NCBI GenBank assembly: GCA_011109175.1
Contig: RDEW01000036.1
Span: 65,583 to 129,582, forward strand
Origin: Dicyema japonicum
Lineage: Eukaryota > Dicyemida > Rhombozoa > Dicyemidae
DNA length: 64,000 nt
Direction: 5' to 3'
Shown piece by piece: positions 45,431 through 57,206 of this stretch. Both the position numbers and the translations under genes were made by a program. The stretch's first letter is position 1. Each line of letters opens with the position of its first letter. A model generated the notes under the pieces. That model did not search any database and was not told the DNA's origin. It saw nothing but the letters and a program-made list of their open reading frames with translations.

Positions 45431-47117
45431 CTTTTTTAAAATTATAATTATAAAAAAAACCTTTTTTGAATATTTTTTAAAATCTCTTACAATTATTGTT
45501 TCTCATTAAAATTCTTAAAAAATGACTAACTAACCCAAAAGAGCGTGAATATTTAATATATTTTAATAATTAAAAAAATATTATTAAATAAATATAAATA
45601 AATTTCGCGGAATCCTAACGCACTGCTCTAGAAGATCAGCTATAAATTTTGCCTTGGGAGGACCAGACAGCTCTTACTGCGTGGATATTTCTCTCTTCAG
45701 GATGGTGAACGAGATTCGTTCAAATAACCAGCAGCGCTCACTGGGATCTCCTGTTTATGCTAAATTAAAAATAAAATTCTGATAATCGAAGACTTTATTT
45801 ACCTTTTCAAGTTCAAAGATGTAATCAGCGGCTCATGTGGCGTAATATTCTCGGGATCTGATCTTTCTTGGGAACTCAGAATTAACAGGTGTTATTGGTT
45901 CTGAGTATTACCACAAGGTTTGTGTGGTGAACTAATTGGGCAGATTCCGTCGAGACGATTGTATTGTGAAATTGTTGCCTTTCATAAGGCGGCTGAATGT
46001 GGAGATTGGGTCTGTCTTAAAAATCTTAATTCTGTAACTCATTGGCTGCCCTCTTTAATATGACTAGGACCTTGAGTATTTTAAAGTATTTAAAGTGTAA
46101 GAATGTCCTTTACAATGAAACCTTCGAAATACCGGTTTAATCAACCGTCCGTTTTAAGGCTGTTCATTCTACGCTTTGCTATCAACGACCACGCCCTAGA
46201 ATACCCAAGGTTTCAGCTCCGACGTGTTTGAAAACAAAATTTCCTCCTGGAAGTATGGCATTTCAATTTCTAACCTCTCCACCAGTGTTTATCAACCTTC
46301 GTTCATATGAAAAAGATTTTCGCCCCGGTCAATAATTTAACACGACCAATCATAACTATAGTAATGTTACAAAGGCTTGGAAGGATTTTTAAATGCATAA
46401 TGTTTAAGACAAGTGGATATTGCCCATAATAAATTCATAGACCAGGAGTCGAAAATATTTTTTGAGAAGAGCCACTTTTTGACATTTTTGAAAATTACGG
46501 AAAATTCAAGAGCCACTTTTTATTTTCTTACCACTTTTCCTAATCAAAAGTCCAATAATTATTAAGGAAATCATTTCAAAAAAATAAAATTAATCAAAGT
46601 CTCATTAATGAGAGATTTCCTCATTTCATTCGACAGTTGTCTGATGTCTGTGTCGTAACAAGTCAATTTACTTTTAGGTTTTATCTAGATTTCAGTTTGT
46701 AATTTTGTTCCTTAACTTAGATTTGATATAATCTATATGTGAAAAAATTGTTACCACATATAAGTGGACCAAATTTTGTTAAAAATTCCATCGGCAAAAA
46801 ATTTTTTTCACAAAATCATCTAAGAAACATGTAGAATTTCCTGGCCATCCAAGATCTCGCGGAAAAAAACTGTACAATAAGTGTGACTGTACAACATTAA
46901 GTCTTGAGATAATTTGATCTCGTTGGAGACTTTTTGGATACGTCTTGAGTTTGGACCCAATATATTGTTGTCTTATTTTTTAACAGGAAGCATCAAAAAA
47001 TTGCATGATATAATATGGCCCGTACGTGCCATCGGCCCACCATGGCGAATGATTTTAATCATTTAAAAAATAATTATATATTTTTGTCTGCTATTGGATA
47101 AGGATTACAAATATATA
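45431..47117. other. mostly unassigned; LINE scrap at 45650-45760 (-)
   Basis: At 45650-45760 the sequence matches the extreme 3' end of family A (compare 15180-15290), including CTCACTGGGATCTCC-like text. The remainder, 45770-47100, shows no recognisable gene; AGAGCCACTTTTT occurs twice, at about 46470 and 46510. Confidence 0.45.
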
Positions 47118-47470
47118 TTTTTATTTTAAAGCTGGGACGCAACTTGCATAGACACGTTCTCAAGCACGAACAATTTTCAAATCTGTTCAGACACCTGGAG
47201 CAGCTGCTTCGACCGCGGAAAACCTAAAAATCAAGAAATATTCTTGCCTCGGGATCGCTACAGATTTACTCCTGTTCGACCGAATCATCGGAGCCGTTGG
47301 TCCAATGACGGCTGAATTCTTGCAAGAACTCGGAGGATTGCTTGCCAGAAAGAAAGGGATCAACGAGAAGGGTTATGGCTAAGACAAAAGATAGGAATAG
47401 CCATACTCCGAGGGAACTCGTTCGCAATCCACGCAAGCAGCTTCCTCAACTGACATTTGTTTAATTGTTA
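47118..47470 (+). mobile_element. LINE 3' end copy, family B, 5'-truncated
   Basis: This follows the reverse complement of 29282-29620 closely, from AACTTGCATAGACACGTTCT through CTTGCCTCGGGATC to AACTGACATTTGTTTAATTG, where both copies stop and run into A/T tails. A shared 3' end with a variable 5' end is the mark of target-primed reverse transcription. Confidence 0.8.
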
Positions 47471-49493
47471 AAAAAAATTTTGTTAAAAAAAATTATTAAA
47501 AATTATTTTAGCACGCTTTTATTAAAACGGGACTGATGGTTTTTGTTGTTTGATTGTTTCTCCACTTCAATGTATTCAACTTCCATTAATTATTACTTCT
47601 CTAAGTATACTTCCTGTTGTGTTGTGATTAGACCACCGCAACATCGATGAAGGGAGAACCACCCTTTGCGACAATAATGAGATCATATGCGTAGAAAACC
47701 TTGTAAAAAAGCGGTGGTAATGGACAGGTATTCTGAGTAGTAAATTCTATCTCTATAATGTGCTTCTGTGGGTTCGAGGGAGATGAGGTCACTGCTGTAG
47801 CGTTTCGGGATCAGTCAGTAGTTCAACTTAATTCTTTAGTCCAAGACCATCGTTGAAACGAAAAGACAAACTAAATGATCCCGACAAATTAATCCTGACT
47901 CTAAGCTGTCTCGATGCTCCTTCCTCGATCCTACACAAGCTCAGTGAGGCCGGGGTTTCTCCTGGTCACTTAGATCAGGTCTTCTCAGTTACTCCTTCTG
48001 ATTAAAATCTCCAAGGGTGTCGGTCTCATGCTCTTTTCGTTTGTAGACAGCTTCTCTGTCACTACAAAAGCCCTTTTTGAGTAGCCGCATTTTATGTGCA
48101 TTATTCCAAGAGATTTAAGGTCCCCATTAGGCATATGCATAGGAAATGCTCAATATATTCACAGTAAAGTTTTTATAGTATTGGATAGTCCCCGATTTTC
48201 CATATCCCCGTTAGGCTTTTCAGGTTGATTTATTTCTCTCATTTGTTCACAGATTTCCAACTTTCCGCAAGAAACACATATCACTCCCAGGATTTTTTGG
48301 CACTTCTTAAATGGCAATGTTTTACCATCCACTTAGAATTCAATTGACTTGTTTGATATTTACTTGTCCGAGATGAATGGGCTGTAACGGATTTCTCTGG
48401 GCAGATTGTCAGTCGGTTTTCGCTCAGCCACACAAACAAACATGGTCATGCAATGTTGCAGTCTCTCCGCGGTTGCCTAAACGTTGTCTGCATAAGTCAA
48501 GAGTACATCGTTTTCTCTAATCGGTATCGGGTTGTCGCTATTATTAGTTCCTCGTCGCGATTTCTTCTGTTAATTGTTCAACTTCGTTTTTTCTATTACC
48601 CTCCACACGCATAAAAATATAGAAAGGTATTTTTTGTTGAAATCAAATCAAACCCATGAATATTAATCATTCATATCTGAGTATCTCCTTAGGACTATTA
48701 AATTAGCAATATAGCGATCCCTTGGTTTTCTAGCTTATATCGGTGTTATTGGCGGTATCGTGTTAAGTAATTTCTTTGCCTGTGAAATAAAAGGGAAAAA
48801 TACCTGACAAAATGCACAATTGGAGATAACAGACCCAATCCAATTCCTACCAATCCCGTAATACCCCTGCCTCATTTTTGAAAATACCTGGTCTCTACCG
48901 AAATGATTATAGTTATGTTCTGACTAATAAATTGTGACTTTCAGGTATACCTCTATTGTTTTTAGCACTAATTCCTGTTCTTTACAAAGAAACCGTAGTT
49001 TTTTGTTACAGTTTAAAATATAAACCTTTTCCTTTTCGAAAATAAATTTTTTGAGAGTTTCTTTAGATAAAATCTGTCAAGTGGACCTAGGTCTTCTCCT
49101 AGGTCAAGATTATTGCTGATTTCATTTACTTTCTTCAATTTTTCTTGAGTTAGTCTCACTAGACGCATTTGTTCACGTTATTGTTATTATTAAAAACCAA
49201 AAATCACCGACAAATTAAATAACTACATAGCCGTCAGGTGATTCCGGCCGCTTCGAGTAGCCATCTCATTCTTGCTCGGTGTTCTTCCCGGGTTCCAACG
49301 CATATCCGGGTTGGGCGGGGTTTCTAACTTTTTAGAAGGTAGTAAGGCTCCGGTTTTCCTCACTAATTCCTCAAAAGGTGTAGGGTTTAGAGGTGTTCAA
49401 GAAAATTTTTGAAAAACCTTACTGGCCATTTTTTGGAAGGTATTGATTTTTTCTATATTCCTGTTTGATAGGTTGGTTCCCCATGCAGCTTAG
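47471..49493. other. no gene recognised; LINE-like debris
   Basis: Near 47840-47900 (AGTCCAAGACCATCG, then GATCCCGAC) it resembles the LINE tail at about 60100-60150. The rest is unassigned. Confidence 0.35.
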
Positions 49494-49930
49494 TTAGAGA
49501 CGGTTGAATAAACTGCACGTAGAGCGAGTCCAAATGTGAGTTGAAACGCTCTCATTATATTGTCCAAGGACTGTTTTAACAAAAGTTAGCTTTCGTTGTG
49601 CTAAAGAGATGATGTTGTCGATGTGTTTGCTGAAAGTCAAGAATGGGTCGTAAGTTACGCCCAATATCTTGACCGAGTTGGTCGTGGGATTGAGTTTTCC
49701 ATTTATGGCTACACATGCAGCGGAGTTTGTCAATCTTCTGTTTGTTATGAACATTGTTGTATAAAACTTTTCGGGACTTGTATGTAGAATGTTCTTAACG
49801 AGCCAACAGATCAGATCGTCCAATAAAGCTTGCATCCGTTGAACAGTAGCATTAACGCACTGGTCTTTTAATGCGACGATTATATCATCCGCATATGTCA
49901 GAACCAGAGTGTCGTCACTGGTAAGGGAGA
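49494..49930 (-). mobile_element. LINE reverse transcriptase, C-terminal fragment
   Basis: The minus strand encodes LVLTYADDIIVALKDQ (about 49870-49920), then LLDDLICWLVKNILHTSPEK, then SVKILGVTYDPFLTFSKHID. This is the YADD box and thumb region of a Jockey/CR1-like LINE, open over 145 residues but cut off at 49930. Confidence 0.75.
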
Positions 49931-50104
49931 ACGTTATATTAATTATTTATTTTGTTGAATAATTATTAAAATTTATAGATATATTTTAATATCCAATGAA
50001 AATTTTTTTTAAATTTCATATTTGTAATTTAATTTTCGAATATCTTTATTTTATTTATTAAAATAAATTAAAATGAAAATTAATGATATATTAAAACCAT
50101 AGTA
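49931..50104. other. AT-rich region upstream of DPY30
   Basis: No clear promoter element recognised. A/T content is high up to the ATG. Confidence 0.4.
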
Positions 50105-50445
50105 ATGTCCACAGAAGAGAATCCTCAGTCAACAAAATCGCCTAAATTTGAAGAAAGTAAGGATTTAATCCACGAAACCGTCAAAGTAGGAATATTTAAA
50201 CACAACAGCAAATCTCATTTGCTGAACGTAACAAGCTGTCTAAACTAACAAAAGCGGATCTACAATCTATGCAAACTAGGGACTACATTAATTGTACGGT
50301 CGTCCCCATTTTGATTCACGGAATAACCGCGATAGCACGTGACAGGTCAGACTCATTACTATTTGCTAGACCGGAAAACCCTATTGAATATTTGTGTGCT
50401 TATATGATGAAAAACAAAGAAAAATTTTACTCGAAATTGGATTAA
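50105..50445 (+). CDS. DPY30: DPY30 homologue, SET1/MLL complex subunit
   Basis: DPY30 is a small dimeric subunit of histone H3K4 methyltransferase complexes and also of some ciliary complexes. Three exons: MSTEENPQSTKSP...HETVK, intron 50186-50208 (23 bp), then QISFAERNKLSKLTKADLQS and TRDYINCTVVPILIHGITAI. A second intron, 50346-50369 (24 bp), splits an Arg codon. The last exon is PENPIEYLCAYMMKNKE, stop TAA 50443-50445. The dimerisation helices are complete and ordered as in the family, with the P-x-NPIEYL motif intact. About 97 residues, the usual size. No single ORF spans it, so it would be missed without the short introns. Confidence 0.92.
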
Positions 50446-50503
50446 TTATTAACGTTTCCTTCACTAAATTAAATTTATTCCTTTTTAAGTGACTTTTGTT
50501 TAT

Positions 50504-50762
50504 ATGGTGGCTTGGGGTTGTCACTTTGACAATATCTATCTTCTTGGGGATATACCTATTAGTCATTTTAACGTGGGGGAACTAGCTGAAGGGAGGAGGT
50601 ATCAGAAACTTTCATGTTTAAATCCCAAGTGATTCCTCCGATTTCACCATTTTCAGAACAGCTTCTTCTGAAGGCCGTCAGAGTGGAACTTCCTCGTTTA
50701 CAATGTGGACATCATTCGTCTCTCGTTGGGAGAGTGATTGGGACCACCAGGACTCGACGTGA
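50504..50762 (+). CDS. small unidentified protein, C2-end-like
   Basis: ATG 50504 lies 59 bp after the DPY30 stop. The first exon reads MVAWGCHFDNIYLLGDIPIS, then FNVGELAEGRRYQKLSC. A 28-bp intron (50629-50656) leads to a Ser-rich end and TGA 50760-50762. The LLGDIPI...YQKL pattern looks like the last strands of a C2 domain, but the start of such a domain is not found upstream. It may be a gene fragment. Confidence 0.35.
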
Positions 50763-51289
50763 AAGAGTAGGATCTCTGGGAGTGTCCTGGTAAGCTAACT
50801 AACTATTTTTAACAAGGTTTGAATTTCCTGGTTGTTTCTTCTAACTCTCTCGAAGCCATCCACTAATTCTTAAGCATTTGAGATAACTCCATTTCAGTTG
50901 AATAGCCCTTACTTGAAGTCGCACAGAAATGAAAGTTCTCCTAACAGAAAACAATACACACTTTAACACTTTTTTATGTCCTCAGAAAAAGTTTTTATTT
51001 TTCTTCTATTATATAACGATCACGTGGTGGAAGAAATAAATCCACATAAATATTGGGTTCCTCTACATATTGAACGATGCGGAATGTGATGCTTCGAAAT
51101 TATATTTATTCATTAAATTTCGTCTTTTTGAGAGACACGATGTTGACACTTCCTCCGTTCTTTATTCCATATTTAGAAGTTAGAAATCTTCTGATTAAGT
51201 TCACACCCCCAATTATTATTTCTCTTTCTGAAAATATACATCATTGTTTTATGAAGTTTGGTAACTCAGTCTCATTGGTATGTTTTTTG
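50763..51289. other. no gene seen
   Basis: No coding signal that I can assign. A plus-strand frame at 51077-51292 is hydrophobic but unremarkable. Confidence 0.4.
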
Positions 51290-53020
51290 TAGGAAGAGAT
51301 AATAGCAGTAATCGAATTCCCAGGTGATATTTTCATGTGGTTTTTGAGGAATCATAGGTTCATATTGTCGAGGGTCTCCTGAACCCTTCGCCCAGCATTT
51401 TTATGTTATTGGTGTCTTGCTGCGACAAAGAGATCGTCGGCATAAGACAGAAGGATGGTATTTTGGATGTTCGGATTTGGATGGTCTCTTGTAAATAAAT
51501 TGAACAAGGTTGGTGATAAAGGGGATCCTTGAGGGACCCCGTTGAAGAGGTATCGTTGCCTTGATTTTCTATTATTCATGACAACTTGGCCTCTTTTACC
51601 ATTAATGAAATTGGCCATCCACATCTGGATTTTTTGATGGATATCGGTGTCAAAATTTTTTGTTGTTAGAGTTTTCCTCGGTACCGAATCAAACGCCTTC
51701 TCGATATCCAGAGCGACAAGTACCGTTATTTTATGTATTTTCAAGTAGTTCAGTCTATCCGAGATGAACTGAGTTAGTTTTGTTAGATGTGTTCAAGTTG
51801 AGTATCCCGATCTGAAGCCATGCTGTAAACTTGCAAGATCAAGCAAATGATTAATCGTGTGGAGGATTAATTTTTCCAATGTTCTTAAAAGGCCATAAAA
51901 AATCGATGTTGGACGATAACTCCGGGGGTCGTCTGAAGTTTTGTTCTTTTTAGGTATTGGATGTATAAGTGATCTTTTCCATGACGAGGGAATCTCATTT
52001 CTATTCACTGAGTAATTGAAAATCTCAGTAAGAGCATCGATTGCTATTGGCCCCAAGTGTTTCAATTCATTTATTGAAATGTCATCCGCCCCTTTGGATT
52101 TTATATTTTTCACGTATTTAATTGCATGAATACCTCCAGTGGTTTGAAATTTTCGATTTATGGATATTTTTTCTTTTTGTGATTCGGTTGATGATCCAGC
52201 TTCAAATATGGTTTGTGACTTAAACTGACAAAATTTCAAAGCAGCCTCCAATTTTTTTTAATTTCTGATCTTTTAAGTAATTTGCTTATTCAGATCTGTA
52301 ATGTCAGTATTCAAGGATGCTGTTTTATCAATAGTTTTCTTTAATCTACTTCTTCTTGCAATAAGGACTCTCGTTTCTACGTTGAATTTATCTAAAAAAG
52401 TCTTGAATCGCTCTATTGGAATAAACTTTTTTCGGGCTTTCAAAATCTTTTCATTAATAAATCCAACGGCCGCATCTATCGAGGAAAAATTCTCAAGCCA
52501 ATTCCCACGTGAGAAGTTGATTAAAGTATTGCGAGTTACATGAATCTTGTGTCATTCGGAGTGAGTGTAACTTTATTTTCACCATGAGTTGTTCTAACGG
52601 ATCTTCAGTGTCCATAAAGTTTGATATGTAATTTGAAGGGTCCACAACATTAATCTGACTATGAACAATGGTATGTAAACCTCCACCTCTTCCAAATTTT
52701 CGGTCTTTCCTGAGCACTTAATATCCAAAAATCGTTGGAGTTGAATCTCTATGAGTAAGCTTTGACTCTTGAATTAAAGCGATATCCACTGAGTTGTACT
52801 GAAAAAAATTGTTAAGTTCAATAATCTTTGTTCGAATTCCATTTATGTTGATTTGGGCAATAATCAATGGCGGTCCTGGATTTGGTTTGACATCGTCGGA
52901 AATAAGTAGTAGTGCACGACGCCATCCACGTCTCAATAAAGAAGAGATAGGGATTTTGCGGCTTTTTTTCACATAAATTATGCAATGCCACCACATCGTA
53001 GGTGAGCCACGCGACATTAT
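51290..53020 (-). mobile_element. CR1/Jockey-like LINE with 5' end and 2A-like motif
   Basis: The minus strand starts near 53017: MSRGSPTMWWHC, then LLLISDDVKPNPGPP, then the endonuclease start LIIAQININGIRTK and LIQESKL. Most of the endonuclease is deleted (frames resume at KIKLHSLRM). The linker follows, then KGADDISINELKHLGP (about 52040-52085), PRSYRP (51910), LQHGFRSGYS (51800-51830), LVALDIEKAFDSVPRKT (51660-51715), NGVPQGSPLSPTLFNLF (51490-51540) and LLSYADDLFVAA (51420-51455). It is truncated after a WFLKNHMKISPGNS stretch near 51330. Confidence 0.8.
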
Positions 53021-53043
53021 TGTTACTTTGAACTTATTATTAT

Positions 53044-53556
53044 AGGCACGTACACGATGCCAAGATCATGACAAAGCATGTGCAACACGAAAAGTTAACA
53101 ATCTAATTAACGTCCCTCATCTTTTTCGATCCGTTGCCATGTTCCGTAGCGTATCCCGAGATCTTCATCTAGAATAACCGGCAGTGTTGTCCTCGGCCGG
53201 CCACGGAAACGAGAAGCTTCTAAGACAAAATACTCCTCCATTGCTATGTTGGCAGGGGTCCCCATATCGTGGCGGAGTATGTGTCCGAAGAGCCTCCATC
53301 TTGAATCAGTAATATCACATGATATTGGCTCAGTTCCTGCTCTCTTGTATAAGATTTCAAACTCCTTCGATTTTTTTCTCTTGGAGACATCCGATTAATA
53401 TCTTGTATTTTTAAAGGTCTTCACAAAGTTCTTTTCTTTTCCATGCACTAGAGAATCCTTTGACATTGAACGTTAGGAGGAAGAAGTCATTTAGGTTGCA
53501 ATTTTCGTGTTTTTCAGAGATACTTTTCAAGAGGGACGTCACCACCTCAACCAAAA
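53044..53556 (-). mobile_element. internally deleted, non-autonomous RTE derivative, copy B
   Basis: Same composition and same internal junction as copy A at 20021-20520. The endonuclease N-terminus (LLTFNVKGFSSAWKRKEL) is fused to the reverse transcriptase C-terminus (FEILYKRAGTEPISCDITDS, then LFGHILRHDMGTPANIAMEE). The 3' end is followed by an (ATA)n tail. It keeps ~20 bases missing from copy A. It lies directly beside the CR1/Jockey LINE 5' end at 53020. Confidence 0.8.
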
Positions 53557-54239
53557 GACTTTGAACTTTTGATTAATAATTTATACCTTTAGTCATATAT
53601 TATATTAAATAATTTAGCGACTTTTTTATCCGACATGTGATTAGCCGTGTGGCGCCATGTGGTGTTACGTGGTTAATTGGTTGAAATTTTCTGCTTTCTT
53701 GTATGTTCCTCCTGTCTCTTCCCATTAGAGTGGCGTCATGTGATCCACCTGTCTAGGTGACACCCAGCTTCATTTGCTTTCCCCCACCCCACTGGAGGGG
53801 TTTCCACAACTGCATGGAATGGACGTCTTACCTTTTATGCTGATTCCGGATGGACTTCGTTTCTGTACAAGTGGAAACTGGATACACTCAATTAGTTGTT
53901 TACTTAACTTCTTTCTCGGTGTATCCGGGGTTAATAAATAAATTAATAATATTTAAAAAATATGTATATTTCAGATTTTCTTGTCTCGTCACCAGAATCG
54001 TGGAAATAATTGCGGCCGTTGTCGGCTGAGTAACTAAATTGCACAAATTGTAATCACATATTAGGCATCAGAGGACTATATGAGTTACATAATGATTACC
54101 GAATCTTACCATCAAAATCTCACCACAATTTAATTTAAAAATGTTATTATGTGAAAGACAATATGATGTGGGGCGTTTAATTAATATATTTGACAATTTG
54201 TTAATATGATAGTGTTGATAACAATTAAAGCAGTAGAAT
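53557..54239. repeat. repeat related to 58000-58390 (LINE or SINE tail)
   Basis: From about 53640 to 53950 the text CACTGGAGGGGTTTCCACAA, then TTTTATGCTGATTC, then GTGTATCCGGGGTTAATAAA recurs at 58.0-58.4 kb. The tail GGGGTTAATAAATAAATTAA is typical of non-LTR 3' ends. No protein is encoded, so it may be a 3' UTR or a SINE. Confidence 0.55.
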
Positions 54240-55650
54240 CCAGGAGCTATTAAGTACGGTAGACAAAGCTATCCAAAAATCACTCTATAACCCATCTAAT
54301 GGTCTGGAATAAGATCAAATCCGTCAGAACTACCACTGAACAACATCTTGAAGAAATCCATGTTCATCGCAACACTGACTGACTATTATGCTTTAGTATC
54401 ACACAAGGATTTCCCATAGATTACCGTGTTTACTTGAAGAGGATTAAACCAGAAACTCTACAGACTGGATCGTATTCTCCGGAAGTGATGTCCATCGGAC
54501 AATATCTATGACGCGCAACTATTGAGTCGGAGGACCGGATTCCATCTCACTATGGAACTGAGGCATAGCGCTTAAATGTTAGCTCCAATATTTAATACGT
54601 TGATAAATACGAATTGTATCCCGCAGGTTGAGAAGAGATCTCACATAAAACTAATTCGAAAGGCTGTCAAACCCGCAGAGGAACCTTCATCATATAGACC
54701 AATATCAATCCTATGCGCGGCTTCAAGAATTCTTTGAAAGATGGTCCTCGATTATATTCGAGGTGACATCCCAAAGTTTGCCTTCAGCGTGAGTTCCGAG
54801 CTAACAATTCAAATTCTACACACTTAACGACCCTCACCCAATTTATCTTAGAAGGATTTAACTCACCGAAGCCACATTTAAGGGCTGTTCTTGTTTCTTT
54901 TGACATACCAAAGCAGCAGTCCTAGGAAAGTCTCTAAGGATAATGATATTTGAAAGGATATTCACCCTAACCTTTAAGGATTACTCACTAACTTTCCAAG
55001 CGGAAGGCGTGGGCGGTAATCTATAACAACGTGAAATAGAGGACTTGCTTTCTCTCAAATGGGACGCCCCAAGAATCCCCACTATTGCCAACATGCCACA
55101 ACCCACAGACGATAACTGTGTCCTCCTTTCAAATGAAAAAGACATAGTCTGCAAGTGACTACGAAGTCGTCTCTTAAATGATTCAGAGTGCTCAATTGCT
55201 TAACCAAGTGGTTGGAAGGACTAATCCTGTATCTACAAAATCATTTGTGACCCTCTTTACTGCGGACAACATTATAAAAGGAGGCCTAAACCATGATTCG
55301 CAATGTAAAATCTCTTTTGCGACCGTACCAAACCATCTTGGAAGTGACGTTAAACCAAGGACTTTCCAAAAATATTAAGAATCGTACCACTGCGGCATTT
55401 ACGGGAATGAAGATCCTAAAGATAATCTCAAAAACCCTCGGAAGATACTGTCCGCAGTTCAGGAAGCTACCAAAAGGGTCGAAGCTTGAAGTCTGCCCTT
55501 CTAGAAGCAGTTTTGATTAGTCGATAACAGAAGACAGCTACTCTGCATAACTATGAAGCCATGAACGAATACTTTAAAAACACATCACTTACAAAATAAC
55601 CATATGTCCTCTATGACGTCGGATAGGACCTCTCACATGTCGGTCTGGGG
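54240..55650 (+). mobile_element. Jockey-like LINE, heavily degraded
   Basis: Plus-strand frames read KLIRKAVKPAEEPSSYRPIS (about 54650-54710) and VLVSFDI-like sequence near 54890. After loss of the YADD region they read KISFATVPNHLGSDVKP (about 55300-55350) and MKILKIISKTLG (about 55405-55440). Motif order fits a Jockey-type reverse transcriptase. Many stops. Confidence 0.6.
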
Positions 55651-55779
55651 TTACTTAGTTTGTAACTTTTTTTTTTTACCATGGTGATTATTGGGAATGG
55701 CAATAACCTGAGGAGACGTTCACTGCCTGGCCGTCAATAAAGATCCCTACTCTGATAGAGAAGTACCACAGTGGTTAAT

Positions 55780-57073
55780 ATTGATGATGTTTATGGTTGG
55801 AAAAGATGCGTCATATTCTGACAGTGGAAAATGGATTAAACTTCTTTTAGCTAAATCCGGGGTTATTAAAAAATTTCTTTTGGAGGACACATACTCACCG
55901 CCGACGGGTGATTTCCATTCTCAGTTTCCTGATGGAAATCCTCAACCCACAATAAGAAGCTGAATGATGTCTCTACTGAGCATAAAGAAGAAGGGTAATG
56001 AAGTACTCTTCCTGAAGGACTAAAAATCGCCATGCAAATCTATACGGGGGTTCCTGGATGTAAGTCGGGTTCACTGAATGAAGAAATAGGTTGGCTGTCT
56101 TCTCTATATCAGAATTAAAACTTGTAGAAATCACTTCGGACATAAAGAGCCTTATGAGATACAACGATGATGGGGAAGAGTGCTCATTTACTAGAAGATT
56201 GCATATACAGACTACATGGAAAAACCACTGCTTTTACTATCATGTATATCCTCTGACTCTCCGCGTCATATCAGAATTAAAACTTGTAGAAATCACTTCG
56301 GACATAAAGAGCCTTATGAGATACAACGATGATGGGGAAGAGTGCTCATCTACTAGAAGATTGCATATACAGACTACATGGAAAAACCACTGCTTTTACT
56401 ATCATGTATATCCTCTGACTCTCCGCGTCAACATTTGGCAGAATCAGCTCATTAGATGACTACTCTTTTACAGACTCGAACGGATTCTACGATTGAAACT
56501 ATCTTATTGAAGTTGTTGATACGAAGGAATAGCTACGGATTCCTTCGGTTCAGTTAAAAAACAGGAAATCTACTATGTCGGGATTTTCTTAGAGATCCAT
56601 CCTTCGTCTATTTCCTTTGTAGGAAAAAACTTATACACACTATCTTATTGAAGTTGTTGATACGAAGGAATAGCTACGGATTCCTTCGGTTCAGTTAAAA
56701 AACAGGAAATCTACTATGTCGGGATTTTCTTAGAGATCCATCCTTCGTCTATTTCCTTTGTAGGAAAAAACTTATACACTTCCGGGGAGCGGAAATTTTT
56801 CTTTGGAACCCACAGATAGTCATCTTCGATTTTTTACAAAAACTTGGAGACATAATTTCCCACTTAAGGTCAGTCAAGCTGACAATCTTCTCTTAACTGC
56901 CATTTTGAAAAGCACTCAGTGCCTGGCCTAAATAAGGTGCAATTGAAAGTAAATAATTGTCTTTGAACATCTGCGTGGCTGTCACCAGAGACGATCCCGT
57001 CCAAGCTGAGAAATTGGAAGCGCAATGCTGTCCATGCAGGAGGATCCCCGTCTTGGAATTGCAACGAGTCCAT
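55780..57073 (-). CDS. unidentified gene with internal tandem duplications
   Basis: From ATG 57073 the minus strand reads MDSLQFQDGDPPAWTALRFQ, then QLFTFNCTLFRPGTECFSKW. Short introns seem to link it to YLWVPKKNFRSPE, EIDEGWISKKIPT and, nearer 56160, SEVISTSFNSDIEKTANLFL, then YRFAWRFLVLQEEYFITLL. I do not recognise the protein. Two blocks within it are tandemly duplicated (56106-56429 and 56500-56781), each including apparent exon and intron sequence, so the reading through them is uncertain. The 3' end below 55990 is unresolved. Confidence 0.4.
56106..56429. repeat. tandem duplication, unit ~162 bp, two copies
   Basis: The units 56106-56267 and 56268-56429 are almost identical; one C/T difference gives TCATTTACT versus TCATCTACT. 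A plus-strand frame stays open through both and shows the same 54-residue text twice (ISELKLVEITSDIKS...). Near-identity implies a very recent event or an assembly artefact. Confidence 0.85.
56500..56781. repeat. tandem duplication, unit ~141 bp, two copies
   Basis: TATCTTATTGAAGTTGTTGA begins both units, at 56500 and 56641, and I see no difference between them. It lies 70 bp from the 162-bp duplication. On the minus strand each unit holds EIDEGWISKKIPT with flanking splice-like sites, so exons may be duplicated. Confidence 0.85.
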
Positions 57074-57206
57074 TTTCAGCTGGTTCTTGACCTACTCTTT
57101 TGACGTCTTGTCCTCTTTTTCACAGTTATAGATAATTAAAACATAAATGGCAGATACTTGTGGGAATAGGAATGAAAACAACACCAATGGAATTAAATAA
57201 ATTAAA

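Noticed and set aside
46470..46530. CRISPR-like or regulatory tandem array (AGAGCCACTTTTT twice)
   Set aside because: Only two short copies at irregular spacing in low-complexity sequence.
56091..56459. Plus-strand protein with a 54-residue repeat
   Set aside because: The repeat comes from the DNA duplication; the minus strand has better protein-like text and splice-like sites.
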